Of a DNA stretch of 64,000 nucleotides, positions 51,623-62,781 are shown one piece after another (within the stretch, counting starts at the first letter, position 1; every line of letters starts with the position of its first letter). The stretch is taken from NCBI RefSeq assembly GCF_003058165.1, contig NZ_QBUC01000014.1, positions 1 through 64,000 on the forward strand. Reading direction: 5' to 3'. The position numbers were made by a program, and so were the translations under genes. The notes below the pieces were generated by a model, which searched no databases, was not told where the DNA came from, and saw only the letters and a program-made list of their open reading frames with translations. This stretch comes from Paenisporosarcina sp. OV554 (GTDB taxonomy: Bacteria > Bacillota > Bacilli > Bacillales_A > Planococcaceae).

Positions 51623-52717
51623 CTATGTTTTAGGCGTGGTTGGAAATAAATTTTCGACGGCTTGAGAAACCGTCATGTCGCCTCGCAAAATTTCATGCTC
51701 TAGCAATTTGACTTGTGACTTTGTATCAGGTAATTCATAAAAATTGTCCATTAATCGGTCTGTAATCATGGTATGGAACCAATCTTTCGTTTGGGACTGT
51801 CGTCGATCTTCGAAAACACCAGAAGTCACGAGCGTCTCTTTGAACTTACTAATGATTTGCCAAACTTCATGTATTCCGATGTATTCAATAGAAGAAACAG
51901 GCATTGCTTTTGTGGTCCATCCTGGCGTTGCTGGTTGCAGAAAATGTAGAATTTGTTCATATTCAGCTGCGGTTTTTTTTGACATTTTCGCGTTATCACC
52001 ATCTGCCTTGTGCACAACCAGCAAATCAGCCAACTCCATAATGCCTTTTTTCATCCCTTGAAGTTCGTCACCAGCACCCGTCAAAACTAGCAACATAAAG
52101 AAGTCTACCATGCCTCGGACAATTGTTTCGCTCTGACCAACACCTACTGTTTCAATTAAGATAACATCATATCCTGCAGCTTCACACAGTAACATGGTTT
52201 CTCGCGTTTTTTTATGAACGCCACCTAATGTTCCTGCAGATGGGGATGGTCGAATAAAAGCGTTTTCGTGTCTAACGAGGTCTTCCATTCTCGTTTTATC
52301 CCCTAAAATACTTCCTCCGGATAGGCTTGAGCTAGGATCTATGGCAAGAACGGCTACTTTATATCCCATTTCGCATAAATGTTTCCCAAATGCCTCGATA
52401 AATGTACTTTTCCCTGCACCTGGAACTCCAGTGATGCCAATTCGAATACTATTTCCCGTATGCGGGAGAAGTTCTTGCAGTAACCGTTGACCTGTTCGTT
52501 TATCTTCAGCTACTGTACTTTCAAGCAACGTAATGGCTTTAGCCAAATGGAGCCTAGAACCATGACGAATTTCACGAGAAAAGTCATCGACAGAAATCTC
52601 TTTTTGGTGAGACCTTCGAAATTGCTTTCGAGTCGTTTGCCCCATACCGTCATGAGTAGACTTAAGTCCACCCATCACATTCATAGCGCTTTTCTGCTGG
52701 TTCTCCTGACCTTCCAT
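51623..52717 (-). CDS. meaB: Methylmalonyl-CoA mutase-associated GTPase MeaB
   Basis: 364 residues, ArgK/MeaB family of G3E GTPases. IGITGVPGAGKSTFIEAFG is the P-loop, LAIDPSSSLSGGSILGDKTR the switch I/base region, LIETVGVGQSE switch II (Walker B), and VHKADGDN the NKxD-like base motif. It protects and reloads the B12-dependent mutase. The first about 40 residues form a longer N-terminal arm ([20 protein letters not shown]). Its ATG overlaps the mutB stop (TAATG), coupling it to the mutase. Confidence 0.95.
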   Translation of the reverse strand: MEGQENQQKSAMNVMGGLKSTHDGMGQTTRKQFRRSHQKEISVDDFSREIRHGSRLHLAKAITLLESTVAEDKRTGQRLLQELLPHTGNSIRIGITGVPGAGKSTFIEAFGKHLCEMGYKVAVLAIDPSSSLSGGSILGDKTRMEDLVRHENAFIRPSPSAGTLGGVHKKTRETMLLCEAAGYDVILIETVGVGQSETIVRGMVDFFMLLVLTGAGDELQGMKKGIMELADLLVVHKADGDNAKMSKKTAAEYEQILHFLQPATPGWTTKAMPVSSIEYIGIHEVWQIISKFKETLVTSGVFEDRRQSQTKDWFHTMITDRLMDNFYELPDTKSQVKLLEHEILRGDMTVSQAVENLFPTTPKT

Positions 52718-54870
52718 TATTCCTTCACTTCCTCGTACCCAAGACGTCGGTAAATTTCTTCTATTACTTTCGCAGCAGCCACCGGAATGACAGTTCCTGG
52801 TCCAAAAATCGCGGAAGCCCCATTTTCACGTAAAAACGCATAATCTTGAGCAGGAATTACGCCACCTACTACGATAAGGATATCTTCACGACCTATTTTT
52901 TTTAGTTCACTTTGAAGTGCGGGTACTAATGTCATGTGACCTGCAGCAAGAGAACTTACGCCTATCACATGAACATCGTTTTCAGCTGCCTGTCTAGATG
53001 TTTCTTCAGGCGTTTGGAACAATGGGCCAATATCGACATCAAAACCTAAATCTGCGAAAGCAGTCGCAATGACTTTAGCTCCGCGATCGTGTCCATCTTG
53101 TCCCATTTTGGCAATCAAAATTCGTGGACGTCGCCCTTCGTTTTCCTTAAAGTCTTCGGTCATGTCTTTGACCACTTTTATTTCTTCATCATTCGAGAAA
53201 TTCGAACTATAAACGCCACTCACGGAACGAATCACCGCCTTATGTCGACCAGATACGCTTTCAATGGCATCTGAAATTTCACCAAGTGTAGCACGAACTC
53301 TCGCAGCTTGAACAGCACATGCAAGCAAGTTTTCTTCGCCAGATTCTGCCGCCTTTGTAAGGGCCGTTAGTGCAAGTTTGACATCATCTGCATTACGCGT
53401 TTGTTTCATTTTTTCGATTCGATCAATTTGTGTTTGTCGCACAACCGTATTATCAATATTTAAGATATCAATTGGATCTTCTTCTGATAATCTGAATTTA
53501 TTTACACCGATGATGATTTCTTTACCAGAATCTATTTGCGCTTGTTTTTTAGCAGCTGCTTCTTCAATTTTCATTTTCGGTAAGCCTGTCTCAATCGCTT
53601 TTGCCATTCCACCAAGTTCTTCGATTTCTTCAATCAATGACCATGCTTTCTGCATTAATTCATCCGTTAATTTTTCAACAGCATACGAACCGCCCCATGG
53701 ATCAATAACTTTTGTCATCATCGTTTCTTCTTGTAAGAAAAGCTGCGTATTTCGAGCGATTCGGGCAGAGAAATCCGTTGGTAAAGCAATCGCTTCATCT
53801 AATGCATTTGTGTGAAGCGATTGTGTATGTCCCATTGCTGATGCATTTGCTTCTATTAACGTTCTGGTTACATTATTAAAAGGATCTTGTTCAGTTAAAC
53901 TCCATCCTGATGTTTGAGAATGCGTTCGAAGTGCCAATGATTTTGGGTTCTTTGGATCAAACGTTTGCATCATTTGCGCCCAGATTCGACGAGCAGCTCG
54001 CATTTTCGCTACTTCCATAAAGTAGTTCATGCCAATCGCCCAGAAGAATGACAAACGTGGAGCAAATGAATCGATGTCAATACCAGCTTGTAATCCCGTT
54101 CGGACGTATTCAAGACCATCAGCCAGTGTGTATGCTAACTCAATATCAGCAGTGGCACCCGCTTCTTGCATGTGGTAGCCAGAAATCGAGATTGAATTAA
54201 ATTTCGGCATAAACTTCGATGTGTATTCAAAAATATCAGCAATGATTTTCATCGACATTTTAGGTGGATAAATATATGTGTTACGGACCATATACTCTTT
54301 TAAAATGTCATTTTGAATCGTTCCTGCCAGTTGTTCTAGTGAAACGCCTTGTTCTTCAGCTGTTACAATATAAAACGCTAAGATGGGCAATACAGCACCA
54401 TTCATGGTCATCGACACTGACATTTGATCAAGAGGTATACCGTTAAACAGGATTTTCATATCTTCGATTGAATCGATCGCGACTCCAGCTTTCCCAACGT
54501 CACCAGTTACTCGAGGGTGATCAGAATCGTATCCTCGATGTGTGGCTAAATCAAATGCAACAGACAATCCTTTTTGACCCATCGCTAAGTTTCGACGATA
54601 AAATGCATTGCTTTCTTCTGCGGTTGAAAATCCAGCATATTGGCGAACTGTCCAAGGACGTGAAACATACATCGTCGGATACGGTCCACGCGTATGAGGC
54701 GCAATACCTGGGAAATCTGACAAATGCTCAAGTGATTCAAGATCTTCTTTTGCATATCTAGAATTTAGACGTATGCCTTCATTAGTTAAAAAAGTATTTT
54801 CAGCAACTGACGAATTCTTTTCTTGAGTAACTATTTTTTCTAATTGAACCGCTTTAAAATTGGGCTTCAT
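52717..54870 (-). CDS. mutB: Methylmalonyl-CoA mutase, large catalytic subunit
   Basis: 717 residues. TIM-barrel substrate domain: [20 protein letters not shown] and [16 protein letters not shown] near the N-terminus, [27 protein letters not shown]. The C-terminal B12-binding domain contains [19 protein letters not shown] with the D-x-H-x-x-G motif whose His ligates cobalt, then GVSSLAAGH. It isomerises methylmalonyl-CoA and succinyl-CoA with adenosylcobalamin. It overlaps mutA by four bases (ATGA). Confidence 0.98.
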   Translation of the reverse strand: MKPNFKAVQLEKIVTQEKNSSVAENTFLTNEGIRLNSRYAKEDLESLEHLSDFPGIAPHTRGPYPTMYVSRPWTVRQYAGFSTAEESNAFYRRNLAMGQKGLSVAFDLATHRGYDSDHPRVTGDVGKAGVAIDSIEDMKILFNGIPLDQMSVSMTMNGAVLPILAFYIVTAEEQGVSLEQLAGTIQNDILKEYMVRNTYIYPPKMSMKIIADIFEYTSKFMPKFNSISISGYHMQEAGATADIELAYTLADGLEYVRTGLQAGIDIDSFAPRLSFFWAIGMNYFMEVAKMRAARRIWAQMMQTFDPKNPKSLALRTHSQTSGWSLTEQDPFNNVTRTLIEANASAMGHTQSLHTNALDEAIALPTDFSARIARNTQLFLQEETMMTKVIDPWGGSYAVEKLTDELMQKAWSLIEEIEELGGMAKAIETGLPKMKIEEAAAKKQAQIDSGKEIIIGVNKFRLSEEDPIDILNIDNTVVRQTQIDRIEKMKQTRNADDVKLALTALTKAAESGEENLLACAVQAARVRATLGEISDAIESVSGRHKAVIRSVSGVYSSNFSNDEEIKVVKDMTEDFKENEGRRPRILIAKMGQDGHDRGAKVIATAFADLGFDVDIGPLFQTPEETSRQAAENDVHVIGVSSLAAGHMTLVPALQSELKKIGREDILIVVGGVIPAQDYAFLRENGASAIFGPGTVIPVAAAKVIEEIYRRLGYEEVKE

Positions 54871-56516
54871 ATCCCCTGCACCCCTTCCTTTTCGACCACT
54901 ATAAGCTGATGCATTTTTTTAATTAAGTCTTGTCCTGCAAAAATCGCACCGTGCAGTCCTAATTCTTGCCATTGCTTTTCTTCAGCAAACTTACCAGCAA
55001 CATCAATAATGATTTGGTTATGAGTTTGTTTTAAGAAGAGTGGCAAAATTTCTTTCGTCACTTCATCTTTTGCAGCTACTACTGCATAGTCGATTTGGTT
55101 TGATTTTACCCAGTGCCAAGCATCATTAGCCTCAGTAAAGACAGGACTCATTATGGGATTTAACCCACCTGCTTGCAAAAATCCTTGAACAAAGTCGGCT
55201 CTTGGTTTAACTTCTTTCAAAACACCAAATGAAACTACTGCCGCCTTAAGTTGATTGTCTTCAAAATGCTTGCGTAGTTGTTCAAAAGGAAGTGCTAGTC
55301 TTTCTGTACTTTCATTTGAAACGGAAGATGATACTGTATCAGCCGGATTGGCATACATATTTGTTCCAATTAAAGATGCTTTGCGCTTAGCAAGAACTTC
55401 TATACGAGAAGACTGTATATCATGTGCTAGTTCCATTAGATAGCTTTCTTGTAGTTCAGGACTCATTTCTACTACTTGTAAAAATAAAGCCCACGATTGA
55501 CGAACAAGGTCTGCCGTTAAGGATTCGACATAATATGACCCCGCAGCAACATCTATCATTTTATTAACCATTGTTTCTTCTCGAATGACTAATTGGACAT
55601 TACGTGCAATCCGTTCAGACGACGGTGAGCTACCAGTTAATACATCATGAGGGTGAACCGTAATCATATCTGCTCCGCCTAAAACTGCAGAAAATGTCGC
55701 GTTACCTGCGCGCAATAAATTAACAGTTGGATCTAATTTTGAGTAGGAGCGTAGTGAAGTTTCAGCTAACACTGGAATAGCAATTGTCTCCGCGTTATAT
55801 GCCGTTGAAAACGCTTTCCACAATACCCGAAAAGCACGTAATTTTCCGATTTCCATAAAGAAGTTCGTGTCAACTGCAAATTGAACAGCAACCTTGCTCG
55901 CAAAATCACTTTGCTTATCAGCAAGTTTTGATAATTTTACTAAAGCATGCGTTAATTCATGTACTGCTGTACCACCTGCATGGTGAATTTCATTAGTTGT
56001 AATCATTGTTGTTAAAGATGAAGAAGGTACTCCAGCAACATACCCTTTTAACTCTATTAATTCTTGCTTAGAAAACAGCTCAAAAACACCAATTATTTCA
56101 TCGTCCGTTGTAGATACCGATAAATAAAACAGATTTGTTTTTAATAGGCTTGCTAATTCTGTAAGCTCTTCTCGTGACCATGTCCATGAAGAAGGTGTTC
56201 CAATGTAAACAATCATTTCATTGCCACGTTCCAACTGAGCTTTCGATTTATGTAAAAATTCTGTAGCTGAAGTACTAATCGTCGCTTGTGCGATTTGCCA
56301 GTTAGCATCTTGTTTAGCATGTGCTACTATTTCAGAATAGTTCAAGGTGTTATGTAAATGTTCAGACGTATATAAAGGTTGAAGGTCGATTCCTTCAAAA
56401 GTAGGTGTAATCAGTTGCTCAAACGGTTTGTCTTTTAACGTTCTAACTGCTACATCTTTCCACTCATCAAAACTTGCTTTCGGGAATGTCGTATTCTTCA
56501 TTTGATCGATTGTCAT
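54867..56516 (-). CDS. mutA: Methylmalonyl-CoA mutase, small subunit
   Basis: 549 residues, homologous to the large subunit but shorter and degenerate: the substrate-barrel elements [15 protein letters not shown] and [17 protein letters not shown] are present. The C-terminal domain lacks the D-x-H-x-x-G cobalamin motif (the corresponding region reads [13 protein letters not shown]), as expected for the non-catalytic MutA partner. First gene of mutA-mutB-meaB. Confidence 0.95.
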   Translation of the reverse strand: MTIDQMKNTTFPKASFDEWKDVAVRTLKDKPFEQLITPTFEGIDLQPLYTSEHLHNTLNYSEIVAHAKQDANWQIAQATISTSATEFLHKSKAQLERGNEMIVYIGTPSSWTWSREELTELASLLKTNLFYLSVSTTDDEIIGVFELFSKQELIELKGYVAGVPSSSLTTMITTNEIHHAGGTAVHELTHALVKLSKLADKQSDFASKVAVQFAVDTNFFMEIGKLRAFRVLWKAFSTAYNAETIAIPVLAETSLRSYSKLDPTVNLLRAGNATFSAVLGGADMITVHPHDVLTGSSPSSERIARNVQLVIREETMVNKMIDVAAGSYYVESLTADLVRQSWALFLQVVEMSPELQESYLMELAHDIQSSRIEVLAKRKASLIGTNMYANPADTVSSSVSNESTERLALPFEQLRKHFEDNQLKAAVVSFGVLKEVKPRADFVQGFLQAGGLNPIMSPVFTEANDAWHWVKSNQIDYAVVAAKDEVTKEILPLFLKQTHNQIIIDVAGKFAEEKQWQELGLHGAIFAGQDLIKKMHQLIVVEKEGVQGI

Positions 56517-56591
56517 GTGGTCGCTTGCGCTTCCCTCCTTCGAATCTGTTGCATACTTCTAGTCTAACTGAGAATCGGCTTTGTTAAAAGA

Positions 56592-56634
56592 ACAAAAAGC
56601 CCGATGACCGAGAGTTTCGGCATCGGACTTTTTG
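56592..56634 (-). terminator. Terminator of the bkd operon
   Basis: AAAAAGCCCGATG (56594-56606) and CATCGGACTTTTT (56621-56633) with an inner CCGA/TCGG stem. A T-run follows on the minus strand. Confidence 0.85.
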
Positions 56635-56746
56635 AATAATGTCTAGTTTCAAGTTCCAGCTAGTGGAACACGGGGGCAGTTAGGCAAAACCTTTGCGTTT
56701 CATCCATCCAGCACCGGAGTCCAGCTAGAATGACACTTGTACTTTC

Positions 56747-58060
56747 TTAATACACTGAAGTATTTTCTTTTGTCATGTTTTCTAAGATTTCTTTCACACG
56801 TGCTAAGAAGCGGCCACATACAAGACCGTCTAATACGCGGTGATCTAGTGATAAACATAAATTAACCATACTGCGAGCAGCAATCATGCCACCATCCATA
56901 ATAACTGGACGTTTAACGATCGATTCAACTTGTAAAATCGCCGCTTGTGGATAATTGATAATACCCATTGATTGAATTGAACCAAATGATCCAGTGTTAT
57001 TAACTGTGAAAGTACCACCTTGCATTTCGTCAGATTTCAATTTACCTGCACGTACTTTGCCTGCAAGCTCATTTATTTCACGACCGATGCCTTTGATCGT
57101 TTTCTCATCAGCACTTTTGATAACTGGAACATATAATGCATCTTCAGTCGCAACAGCGATTGAAATATTAATGTCTTTTTTTATCACGATTTTATCGCCA
57201 GCCCACATTGAGTTCATCATTGGGAATTCTTTTAAAGCTTGAGAGACAGCTTTAACGAAGAATGCGAAATAAGTCACATTGAAGCCTTCTTTTTTCTTGA
57301 ATTCATTTTTGATGCTATCACGATATTGAACAAGATTTGTTACATCTACTTCAATCATCGTCCATGCATGTGGTGCTTCATGTTTACTACGTAACATGTT
57401 AGCCGCAATAGCTTTACGAATTCCTGTAACCGGAATTTCAGTATCTCCAACAGCTAATGGTACATTTACAGGAGCAGCAGCTGGTTTAGCTGAAGCCATT
57501 GTTTGAGCTGGTGCAGCTTCCGCTTTAGGAGCCACTTGTTCAGCTTTAGCAGTTGGGATATTACCACTTTCGATAAGGGCAAGTAAATCCTTACGAGTAA
57601 TACGTCCTTCATTCCCAGAACCTTCGACAAGTGTTAAATCAATATCGTTTTCTTGTGCTATTTTCAGCACTGAAGGTGAATAGCGAGCTTTTGACCCTTT
57701 TTCACGTTCAACTGGAGCAGGAGCTGCAGCCTTTTTCGATTCAGCAGTAGGCATTTCTGCCGCTGTTACTTTTTCGACAGGAGTATCTTGAGATGTCGAT
57801 TTTTCAGAAGAAGCGTCGCCTTCAGTTTCGATGGTACATACAACCTCACCAACTGCTAAAGTTTCGCCTTCTTTAGCTATAAGTTCTTTAATAACACCAG
57901 TAAATGATGAAGGGACTTCAGCCGTCACTTTATCTGTATTTACTTCCGCAAGCGAATCGTATTTGTTAACTTTATCACCCGGTTGAACTAACCATTTTTC
58001 GATTGTTCCTTCTGTTACCGATTCACCGAGTTGAGGCATTGTAATTTCTTTGATTGCCAA
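56747..58060 (-). CDS. bkdB: Branched-chain 2-oxoacid dehydrogenase E2 (BkdB)
   Basis: 437 residues, one lipoyl domain at 1-80 with the lipoylated lysine in AEVNTDKVTAEVPSS. An Ala/Pro-rich linker leads to a peripheral-subunit binding domain (ARYSPSVLKIAQENDIDL, then GRITRKDLLAL) and the acyltransferase domain from about 200. The catalytic motif near the C-terminus is LSLDHRVLDGLVCGRFL. It carries acyl groups from E1 to CoA, making isobutyryl-, isovaleryl- and 2-methylbutyryl-CoA. Last gene of the operon, 20 bases after bkdAB. Confidence 0.96.
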   Translation of the reverse strand: MAIKEITMPQLGESVTEGTIEKWLVQPGDKVNKYDSLAEVNTDKVTAEVPSSFTGVIKELIAKEGETLAVGEVVCTIETEGDASSEKSTSQDTPVEKVTAAEMPTAESKKAAAPAPVEREKGSKARYSPSVLKIAQENDIDLTLVEGSGNEGRITRKDLLALIESGNIPTAKAEQVAPKAEAAPAQTMASAKPAAAPVNVPLAVGDTEIPVTGIRKAIAANMLRSKHEAPHAWTMIEVDVTNLVQYRDSIKNEFKKKEGFNVTYFAFFVKAVSQALKEFPMMNSMWAGDKIVIKKDINISIAVATEDALYVPVIKSADEKTIKGIGREINELAGKVRAGKLKSDEMQGGTFTVNNTGSFGSIQSMGIINYPQAAILQVESIVKRPVIMDGGMIAARSMVNLCLSLDHRVLDGLVCGRFLARVKEILENMTKENTSVY

Positions 58061-58080
58061 GTGTAACTCCTCCTTTCAGG

Positions 58081-59064
58081 TTAAAATTCAGCTAATTCTC
58101 GCATAGCTTTTTCGACTTTATCTGGGTTAATCATAAAGAATTTTTCCATTGTCGGTGCATAAGGCATTGCTGGAATATCTGGTCCTGCTAAGCGCTTAAT
58201 TGGCGCATCTAAATCAAACAAGCAGTTTTCAGCAATAATCGCTGCAACTTCACCCATGATGCTACCTTCCATATTATCTTCAGTAACCAGAAGAACTTTA
58301 CCTGTTTTTGAAGCTGCTTCTATAATTGCTTCTTTATCTAACGGATAAATTGTGCGCAAATCTAAGATATGAGCAGAAATTCCATCTTGCTCTAATCGTT
58401 CAGCAGCTTGAAGTGCAAAGTGAACCGCAAGACCATAAGTGATGACAGTAAGATCTTCACCTTCACGCTTAACATCAGCTTTACCGATTTCAATTGTGTA
58501 ATCATCTTCTGGTACTTCACCTTTGATCAAACGATATGCACGTTTGTGTTCAAAGAACATTACAGGATCATCATCACGGATTGCAGCTTTTAATAAGCCT
58601 TTTGCATCGTAAGGTGTTGAAGGAATCACGATTTTTAATCCCGGTTGGTTAGCAAAAATTGCTTCCACAGATTGTGAATGATAAAGTGCTCCATGAATTC
58701 CTCCACCAAAAGGTGCACGGAAAACGATTGGACAAGACCAGTCATTATTTGACCGGTAACGAATACGTGAAGCTTCAGAAATGATTTGGTTCACTGCTGG
58801 CATGATGAAATCAGCAAATTGCATTTCTGCAATCGGGCGCATTCCATACATTGCTGCACCAATTCCGACACCAGCAATTGCAGATTCTGCTAACGGAGTG
58901 TCCATTACGCGGTCTCCACCAAATTGATCGTATAGTCCTTGAGTAGCTTTGAATACGCCACCTTTATGACCTACGTCTTCACCAAGGATAAAGACGTTTT
59001 CATCACGTTCCATCTCTTCTTTCATTGCAAGTGTAATCGCGTCAATATAAGACATAACTGCCAT
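58081..59064 (-). CDS. bkdAB: Branched-chain 2-oxoacid dehydrogenase E1 beta (BkdAB)
   Basis: 327 residues. FILGEDVGHKGGVFKATQGL, DTPLAESAIAGVGIGAAMYG and MRPIAEMQFADFIMPA are the transketolase pyrimidine-domain motifs; APFGGGIHGALYHSQSVEAI follows. The C-terminal swivel domain has LLVTEDNMEGSIMGEVAA. Together with BkdAA it decarboxylates branched 2-oxoacids with thiamine diphosphate. Starts in the TAATG overlap with bkdAA. Confidence 0.96.
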   Translation of the reverse strand: MAVMSYIDAITLAMKEEMERDENVFILGEDVGHKGGVFKATQGLYDQFGGDRVMDTPLAESAIAGVGIGAAMYGMRPIAEMQFADFIMPAVNQIISEASRIRYRSNNDWSCPIVFRAPFGGGIHGALYHSQSVEAIFANQPGLKIVIPSTPYDAKGLLKAAIRDDDPVMFFEHKRAYRLIKGEVPEDDYTIEIGKADVKREGEDLTVITYGLAVHFALQAAERLEQDGISAHILDLRTIYPLDKEAIIEAASKTGKVLLVTEDNMEGSIMGEVAAIIAENCLFDLDAPIKRLAGPDIPAMPYAPTMEKFFMINPDKVEKAMRELAEF

Positions 59065-60074
59065 TATGCGTTCCCCCCGTCTTTTTCAGCATAGACGTAT
59101 TTCAAAGCATCTTCAGGTGCAGCATATGGAGCATTTTCTGCATAATCTGTTGCTTCGTTAACTTCTTTCATAATCCGGTCATTCAAATCTTTTTCAATTT
59201 CTTCAGTTAAAATGTTCAATTCTGTTAGATAAGCAGCGAACTTGCCGATTGGATCAGCAGCTTGCCCCTCTGCAAGATCCTCTTTAGTACGATATTGGCG
59301 TTGGTCATCATCAGATGAGTGAGCCGTCAATCGGTGCGATACCGCTTCGATTAAGCTTGGGCCTTCTCCATTACGAGCACGGTCAGCAGCTTCTTTAACC
59401 ACTTTATAAACTTCTAAAGGATCTGTTCCATCGACTGTGAAACCAGGCATACCGTAGCCAATTGCACGGTCAGATACGTTTTTAGCAGCTACCTGTCTAT
59501 CGTAAGGTACAGAAATCGCATACTTATTGTTTTCCACCAAAGTAATACATGGTAATTTATGAACACCTGCAAAGTTTAATCCTTCATGGAAGTCACCTTG
59601 GTTAGATGAACCTTCACCTAGCGTCACGAAAGTAATGAAATCTTTTTGTTTAATTTTTCCCGCAAGTGCCACTCCAACTGCGTGTGGAAGTTGTGTTGTT
59701 ACTGGAGAAGAACCTGTCAATATACGATTTTTCTTTTGCCCAAAGTGACCAGGCATTTGACGTCCACCTGAGTTTGGATCTTCCGCTTTTGCAAAAGCAG
59801 AAAGCATCAAATCACGAACTGTCATACCGAAGTGTAAAACTACACCCATATCACGGTAATAAGGTGCGATATAATCTTTCGTGTTATCAAGTGCGAAAGC
59901 CGCACCTACTTGTGTTGCTTCCTGGCCTTGACATGAAATAACGAAAGGAATTTTCCCTGCACGGTTCAATAACCACATACGCTCATCCACTCGACGTGCC
60001 ATAAGCATAGTTTCAAAAATTTTAAGTACGTCATCGTTAGACAACCCTAGTTCTTCATGACGATTTTTTGCCAT
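59064..60074 (-). CDS. bkdAA: Branched-chain 2-oxoacid dehydrogenase E1 alpha (BkdAA)
   Basis: 336 residues. The thiamine diphosphate motif is GEGSSNQGDFHEGLNFAGVH, ending ENNKYAISVPYDRQ (GD(G/S)...NN). GRQMPGHFGQKKN and ISCQGQEATQVGAAFAL are substrate- and interface-region signatures; SHRLTAHSSDDDQRQYR is the phosphorylation-loop equivalent. Forms the E1 heterotetramer with BkdAB. 30 bases separate it from lpdV. Confidence 0.96.
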   Translation of the reverse strand: MAKNRHEELGLSNDDVLKIFETMLMARRVDERMWLLNRAGKIPFVISCQGQEATQVGAAFALDNTKDYIAPYYRDMGVVLHFGMTVRDLMLSAFAKAEDPNSGGRQMPGHFGQKKNRILTGSSPVTTQLPHAVGVALAGKIKQKDFITFVTLGEGSSNQGDFHEGLNFAGVHKLPCITLVENNKYAISVPYDRQVAAKNVSDRAIGYGMPGFTVDGTDPLEVYKVVKEAADRARNGEGPSLIEAVSHRLTAHSSDDDQRQYRTKEDLAEGQAADPIGKFAAYLTELNILTEEIEKDLNDRIMKEVNEATDYAENAPYAAPEDALKYVYAEKDGGNA

Positions 60075-60103
60075 CTGAACATCCCCCTTTTAATCTGTGA
60101 TTG

Positions 60104-61534
60104 TTACATATGAATTGCTTTGCCTTCAACAGCCAAAGCCGCTTCACCCATCACTTCAGAAAGTGTTGGATGTGGGTGTATTGTGTTTGCAATTTCCCAA
60201 GGCGTTGCATCAAGTACCATAGCTAGACCTGCTTCAGAAATCATATCTGTTACATGAGGTCCAATCATGTGTACACCAAGAATATCATTTGTATTTTTAT
60301 CAGCGATGATTTTCACAAAGCCGTCTGATTCGCCATAAACAAGGGCTTTTCCGATTGCTTTAAATGAGAATTTACCCACTTTCACATCGAAACCTTGATC
60401 TTTAGCTTGTTGTTGCGTAATCCCAACACTTGCCGCTTCTGGATTAGAATAAATACAACGAGATACTAGGTTGTAATCAATCGCATGTGTCTTTTGACCT
60501 GCAATATGTTCAACCGCTGTAATCCCTTCATGAGAAGCAACATGAGCAAGTTGTAAGCCTCCAATGACATCCCCAATTGCGTAAATGTGAGATTCTTTCG
60601 TTTGGAACGTGTCTTTTACTTGGACAAATCCTTTATCAACCAAGATATCCGTATTTTCAATCCCAATATTTTCTACGTTCGCTTGACGACCCACCGAAAC
60701 CAACATCTTTTCAGCTGTAAACGTTTTTGTTTCACCTTTTAACTCTGCAGAAATTGTTACCGACCCATCAGAAGTTTCTAATGTCTCAGATAGCACTTTT
60801 GCACTTGTCGCAAAAGTAATCCCTTTTTTCGACAATAGTTTTTGCATTTCTTTTGAAACATCTGCATCTTCCGTTGGAATAATACGATCTGCATATTCAA
60901 TTACAGTTACTTCTACACCAAAATCATTTAACATAGAAGCCCATTCAATCCCAATAACACCACCACCAACGATTAGGATGGATTTTGGCAACTCTGTCAT
61001 AAGAAGTGCTTCATCAGAAGTCATGACCTGAGTTCCATCGATTGTTAAGCCTGGAAGTGAACGAGGACGTGAACCTGTCGCAATAATTACGTTTTTCGGA
61101 ATAAGCATTTCATTTTCTTCACCATTGTTCATCTCAACAGAAACTGTTCCACCTGGAGATGGAGAGAAGATTGACGGTCCTAACATTCTGCCAGTACCTT
61201 CAAAAACATCGATTTTCCCTTTCTTCATCAAGCCTTGAACGCCTTGATGAAGCTGTGAAACGATGCTTTCTTTACGTGCTTGTACACGTGAGAAATCTAA
61301 TGTTACTTCTCCAGTGTTAACACCAAAGTCTGCAGCATGATTTTTTGTTGTTGCATATACTTCAGCACTGCGAAGTAAAGCTTTACTTGGGATACAACCT
61401 TTATGTAAACAAGTTCCACCTAAGTTTCCTTTTTCAACGATTGCTGTTTTTAGTCCTAACTGAGCCGCACGGATTGCAGCTACATATCCGCCAGTCCCGC
61501 CTCCAAGAATAACGATATCGTAATTTTGAGCCAT
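60104..61534 (-). CDS. lpdV: Dihydrolipoyl dehydrogenase (E3) of the Bkd complex
   Basis: 476 residues. IVILGGGTGGYVAAIRAAQL binds FAD, GGTCLHKGCIPSKALLRSAE holds the redox disulfide, VGGGVIGIEWASMLNDFGVE binds NAD, and HPHPTLSEVMGEA near the end carries the active-site His-Glu. It reoxidises the E2 lipoyl group. Encoded with the branched-chain E1/E2 genes, as is B. subtilis lpdV, so it is assigned to that complex rather than pyruvate dehydrogenase. Confidence 0.96.
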   Translation of the reverse strand: MAQNYDIVILGGGTGGYVAAIRAAQLGLKTAIVEKGNLGGTCLHKGCIPSKALLRSAEVYATTKNHAADFGVNTGEVTLDFSRVQARKESIVSQLHQGVQGLMKKGKIDVFEGTGRMLGPSIFSPSPGGTVSVEMNNGEENEMLIPKNVIIATGSRPRSLPGLTIDGTQVMTSDEALLMTELPKSILIVGGGVIGIEWASMLNDFGVEVTVIEYADRIIPTEDADVSKEMQKLLSKKGITFATSAKVLSETLETSDGSVTISAELKGETKTFTAEKMLVSVGRQANVENIGIENTDILVDKGFVQVKDTFQTKESHIYAIGDVIGGLQLAHVASHEGITAVEHIAGQKTHAIDYNLVSRCIYSNPEAASVGITQQQAKDQGFDVKVGKFSFKAIGKALVYGESDGFVKIIADKNTNDILGVHMIGPHVTDMISEAGLAMVLDATPWEIANTIHPHPTLSEVMGEAALAVEGKAIHM

Positions 61535-61550
61535 AACTTTCGGCCTCCTT

Positions 61551-62639
61551 TTATTTTAGGTTCGGGTACACTTTTGCTTGTTCTTCACCATTTAGCACGC
61601 GGATGGCACCTTCTGATAAAGCTTGTAATTCATTTTCACCTGGTTGCACAACAACATCAGCAATCCAGTTAATGCGTTTTGAAATCGACTCAACAAAGTC
61701 TTTTCCGTAAGCTAATCCACCTGTTAATATGATGGCATCAATTTTACCCTCTAACACAGTACTTGCCGAACCAATTTCTCGTGCAACTTGATAAGCCATA
61801 GCATCATAAACAAGTTCAGCTTCTTTGTCGCCTTTTGCTATGCGTTTTTCTACAGCCACGGCATCGTTCGTGCCAAGGTAACTGACAAGTCCACCTTGCC
61901 CTACTAATTTTTTCATGATTTCATGTCGATAGTATTCGCCAGAGAAACAAAGATCAATTAAGTCACCGGCAGGAACTGTCCCTGCTCGTTCTGGACTAAA
62001 TGGTCCATCTCCGTGTAACCCATTGTTAACTTCGATCACTCGGCCATTTTGATGGACGCCAACTGTAATACCGCCACCCATATGAGTAACTATCAGTCGC
62101 ATGTCTTCATAGTTTTTGCCGCACTTTTTAGCATATCGTCGTGCAACAGCTTTTTGATTTAATGCATGAAAAATTGATTTTCGTTCAATTAACGAAAATC
62201 CTGAAATGCGTGCAATCGGAGCCAACTCATCAACGACCACTGGATCGACAATGTAAGAAGGTATATTCAAACCTGTTGCAATTTCAAATGCTAAAATCCC
62301 ACCTAAGTTAGACGCGTGTTGACCAGAGTATCCTTTTTTTAAATCTACTAACATTGCGTCATTTACCGCATAAGTTCCGCCTTCAATTGGACGAAGGAGT
62401 CCACCTCTACCACACACAGCAGACAACTTCGAAATGTTTATTCCTTCTTCATCCAATGCTTCTAAAATCGTTTGCTTACGAAATTCGTACTGATCAATGA
62501 TAGAAGAATACTTTCCAATCTCTTCAGAAGAGTGTCGGATTGTTTTCTCCATCAATAAAAAATCGTTTTCAAAAACACCAATTTTTGTAGATGTGGAACC
62601 TGGGTTGATGACAAGAATGCGATATGTATGTTCTTGCAC
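61551..62639 (-). CDS. buk: Butyrate (branched-chain fatty acid) kinase
   Basis: 362 residues starting at GTG 62639, with GGAGG 7 bases upstream; the frame open 8 codons earlier has none. [19 protein letters not shown] is the ASKHA phosphate-1 motif; [47 protein letters not shown] and [14 protein letters not shown] follow. It forms ATP from butyryl- or isobutyryl-phosphate made by Ptb. Located between bcd and lpdV, as in B. subtilis. Confidence 0.95.
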   Translation of the reverse strand: MQEHTYRILVINPGSTSTKIGVFENDFLLMEKTIRHSSEEIGKYSSIIDQYEFRKQTILEALDEEGINISKLSAVCGRGGLLRPIEGGTYAVNDAMLVDLKKGYSGQHASNLGGILAFEIATGLNIPSYIVDPVVVDELAPIARISGFSLIERKSIFHALNQKAVARRYAKKCGKNYEDMRLIVTHMGGGITVGVHQNGRVIEVNNGLHGDGPFSPERAGTVPAGDLIDLCFSGEYYRHEIMKKLVGQGGLVSYLGTNDAVAVEKRIAKGDKEAELVYDAMAYQVAREIGSASTVLEGKIDAIILTGGLAYGKDFVESISKRINWIADVVVQPGENELQALSEGAIRVLNGEEQAKVYPNLK

Positions 62640-62781
62640 AATGATTCCTCCCAAAAATTTCAAAATTTTAAAATAACAAAATATTAGCTCATCCGATTGC
62701 TTTAGAATCTCAGTTTCAAAATGTTTCAGATGAGTTCCTTCAACAACCGGATCCAGCTAATACAATACACTATTTTCTAAA
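62640..62781. other. bcd-buk intergenic segment
   Basis: Contains the buk ribosome site, a CTCATC...GATGAG inverted pair (about 62690-62733) and CCGGATCCAGCTA at 62747-62759, a sequence like GGAGTCCAGCTA at about 56716. No gene. Confidence 0.35.
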
